Part shown: positions 62,572 to 64,000 of the stretch, piece after piece | How positions within the stretch are numbered: the first letter of the stretch is position 1 | How the letters are laid out: every line of letters begins with the position of its first letter | DNA from: Hypomyces perniciosus | Taxonomy: Eukaryota > Ascomycota > Sordariomycetes > Hypocreales > Hypocreaceae | Direction: 5' to 3' | NCBI GenBank assembly: GCA_008477525.1 | Contig: SPDT01000003.1 | Location: forward strand, 2,418,001-2,482,000 | Length of the DNA: 64,000 bases | Notes under the pieces: generated by a model | What the model saw: the letters and a program-made list of their open reading frames with translations, nothing else | Database searches by the model: none | What the model was told of the DNA's origin: nothing | Program-made: the position numbers and the translations under genes

Positions 62572-64000
62572 GGAGCATGGGATTAACTGCCGGATGTACA
62601 TAACCATATTACGATATGTGTTGGGCCTCAAGAATCCACCTGAAAGCAGGTATCTACGGATCACACCCGGGTATGGACAAGCAACAATTGCGGCTCCGCT
62701 GAAGCTAAGACATCAGTGTCCTGATAGGAGCATATCGACATACTCTAGTAAAGAGACTTGATTGTATCCCTCGTAGCAAGTTCAAATGTCCGCTAGTTCC
62801 AACGTTCGGTTAGGGCCCGATGAACCCCAAACGTGGAGACAACAAACCTGTGAGGACTCTTAGAGTCACTCACTCAGTGCGATCACTTGCCAAGAGAGGA
62901 ACACGCGCGGCCATCTCCATTTTTAATGCCCAATCATGGCAGTCCAACCGTGCTGTTAACAACACAACACGGTTCGTAAGGTCACAGAGTAACCCGACAA
63001 GATAGGTCGAACGAAGAGGCAACCTACCTTGGGGCTAGGGAAGCCGATCATGGCACTCTGTCGTTGGATAATTGCTGGGTCTAAACTGCTGGGACCAGCA
63101 TCAAGAGTCCATTGGTGGAAGAGATAATAGTGCTGCTCCGAATGCTCATCAAAGGGCATCGGAAAAAGCAGTAGTGCTGATGATGGTCGGGGAACTCATG
63201 TACATACTGCTTGCTCGGAGCTTGCCCAGGAAACAGACTCAGCCGTTCAGGCTTTCGGAGTTATTCACGCCCCCTGGCTCCCCGTCGTATGCTCCAGGCT
63301 GCCGCGGAGATCGAGCAGCCATGCTGACTGTTGGCTTATTAGAAGCCATCAATCAGCATATTAGCCAACGCCCTGCGAAGAGGACAAGGGAGTCCACACT
63401 TGCACTGCCGGATGGGGAACGACTTGCATGAGCGTTTGTTCACGGGACTTTTAGCGCCGGGGGTGGCGGAAGTCGAACCAGGAACAGGGCCTAAATGAAC
63501 TCGCGTCCCATCACCAACAAGCTTACCAGAACTTGTCCGGCATAATCCCGTCATTAAAATAGAAATACTAGTACTAGGGTGTAGGTAGAACGGGAAGCCC
63601 AGGGCGTGTGGGTTGCCTTGGACCTAACAAAGCGCGTTGTTGTTGCTACTACTACTCCGTACTACTAGCTTCAATGGCCGGTTATCGCTGGGAGAGGCTT
63701 GTCGTTCCGTTGCGTTCAATTTGCCCCCAACTGTGGCTCAATAATTTCTCTAAAGAGATTCGATCAATCCATTGAGCTTCTATTTCTGTCTCATTAACCA
63801 TTAGCTGCTAGTCGAAACACAGCCTCGAAATTCCACATTCCACTCAACCCATAATAAACGAAATAAAGTAAGGAGCAAAGACTCAATATGAAGCAGAACC
63901 AACGAGTATACAACGTATTCGAGTGGAAAAGAATGCTATATGGGAGGTCACATGCTTCGTGTGCCATGCGGGAGAGCGGAGCCTCTAACAAAAGCCGATA
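62572..64000. other. 3' spacer, no gene seen
   Basis: About 1.4 kb without a supported gene. The longest frame (119 codons, 63072-63431) has no recognisable motif and overlaps a minus-strand frame. A TACTCCGTACTACTAG motif lies near 63653. A B-box-like string on the minus strand near 63470 does not fold as a tRNA. Confidence 0.5.

Noticed and set aside
63072..63431. 119-codon open frame near the right end
   Set aside because: No motif, low-complexity composition and an overlapping frame on the other strand. Not supportable as a gene.
63440..63560. tRNA-like B box on the minus strand (GGTTCGACTTCC)
   Set aside because: The T stem does not pair, the B box carries an extra base and no A box or anticodon arm can be placed. 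The same holds for the similar string near 720-760.

Overview
The window is nuclear DNA of a filamentous ascomycete, most likely Hypocreales. The evidence is short spliceosomal introns (71-78 nt, GTRAGY donors, CTAAC-type branch sites), long monocistronic genes with wide spacers, and one huge synthetase of the peptaibol type, a compound class made mainly by hypocrealean fungi such as Trichoderma, Clonostachys, Acremonium and Emericellopsis. I cannot name the genus from the sequence.

Layout. Positions 1-3.8 kb hold two damaged genes: a fungal conserved hypothetical protein (921-1750, plus strand) broken by a frameshift and a stop codon, and a ribosome-inactivating-protein (RIP) family toxin-like gene (about 3617-2132, minus strand) whose reading frame is interrupted. 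From 3.8 to 10.6 kb there is almost no credible coding sequence. I see one short protein-like remnant (about 5.44-5.71 kb), scattered palindromic TACGGAGTA/TACTCCGTA-type motifs and one perfect 13-bp hairpin (9906-9940).

Positions 10,751-60,819 are a single gene of three exons (551, 355 and 49,014 nt). It encodes a 16,639-residue hybrid synthetase in the order KS-AT-T, then 14 C-A-T modules, then a terminal NAD(P)H-dependent thioester reductase. No epimerase, methyltransferase or thioesterase domain is visible. Specificity-pocket residues read by eye fall into four groups: Aib-type (modules 1, 4, 7, 10, 12), a Pro-like group (5, 8, 11, 13), a small/branched hydrophobic group (3, 6, 9), and a fourth related pair (2, 14). 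The predicted product is a 14-residue N-acylated peptaibol amino alcohol: Aib-X2-Y3-Aib-Pro-Y6-Aib-Pro-Y9-Aib-Pro-Aib-Pro-Z14-ol. The line is built from a Y-Aib-Pro triad repeated three times with a DNA period of about 9.8 kb, followed by an Aib-Pro dyad. The loading KS is degenerate: it keeps Cys192 but has lost the usual second catalytic His.

Downstream (61,470-62,571, plus strand) is a two-exon gene for a seven-helix membrane protein of the Pyr4/PaxB terpene-cyclase family. No prenyltransferase, monooxygenase or PKS partner lies within the window. The last 1.4 kb holds no gene I can support. How the terpene cyclase, the toxin-like gene and the peptaibol synthetase relate is not shown by the sequence; I see no transporter, regulator or Aib-supply gene next to the synthetase.
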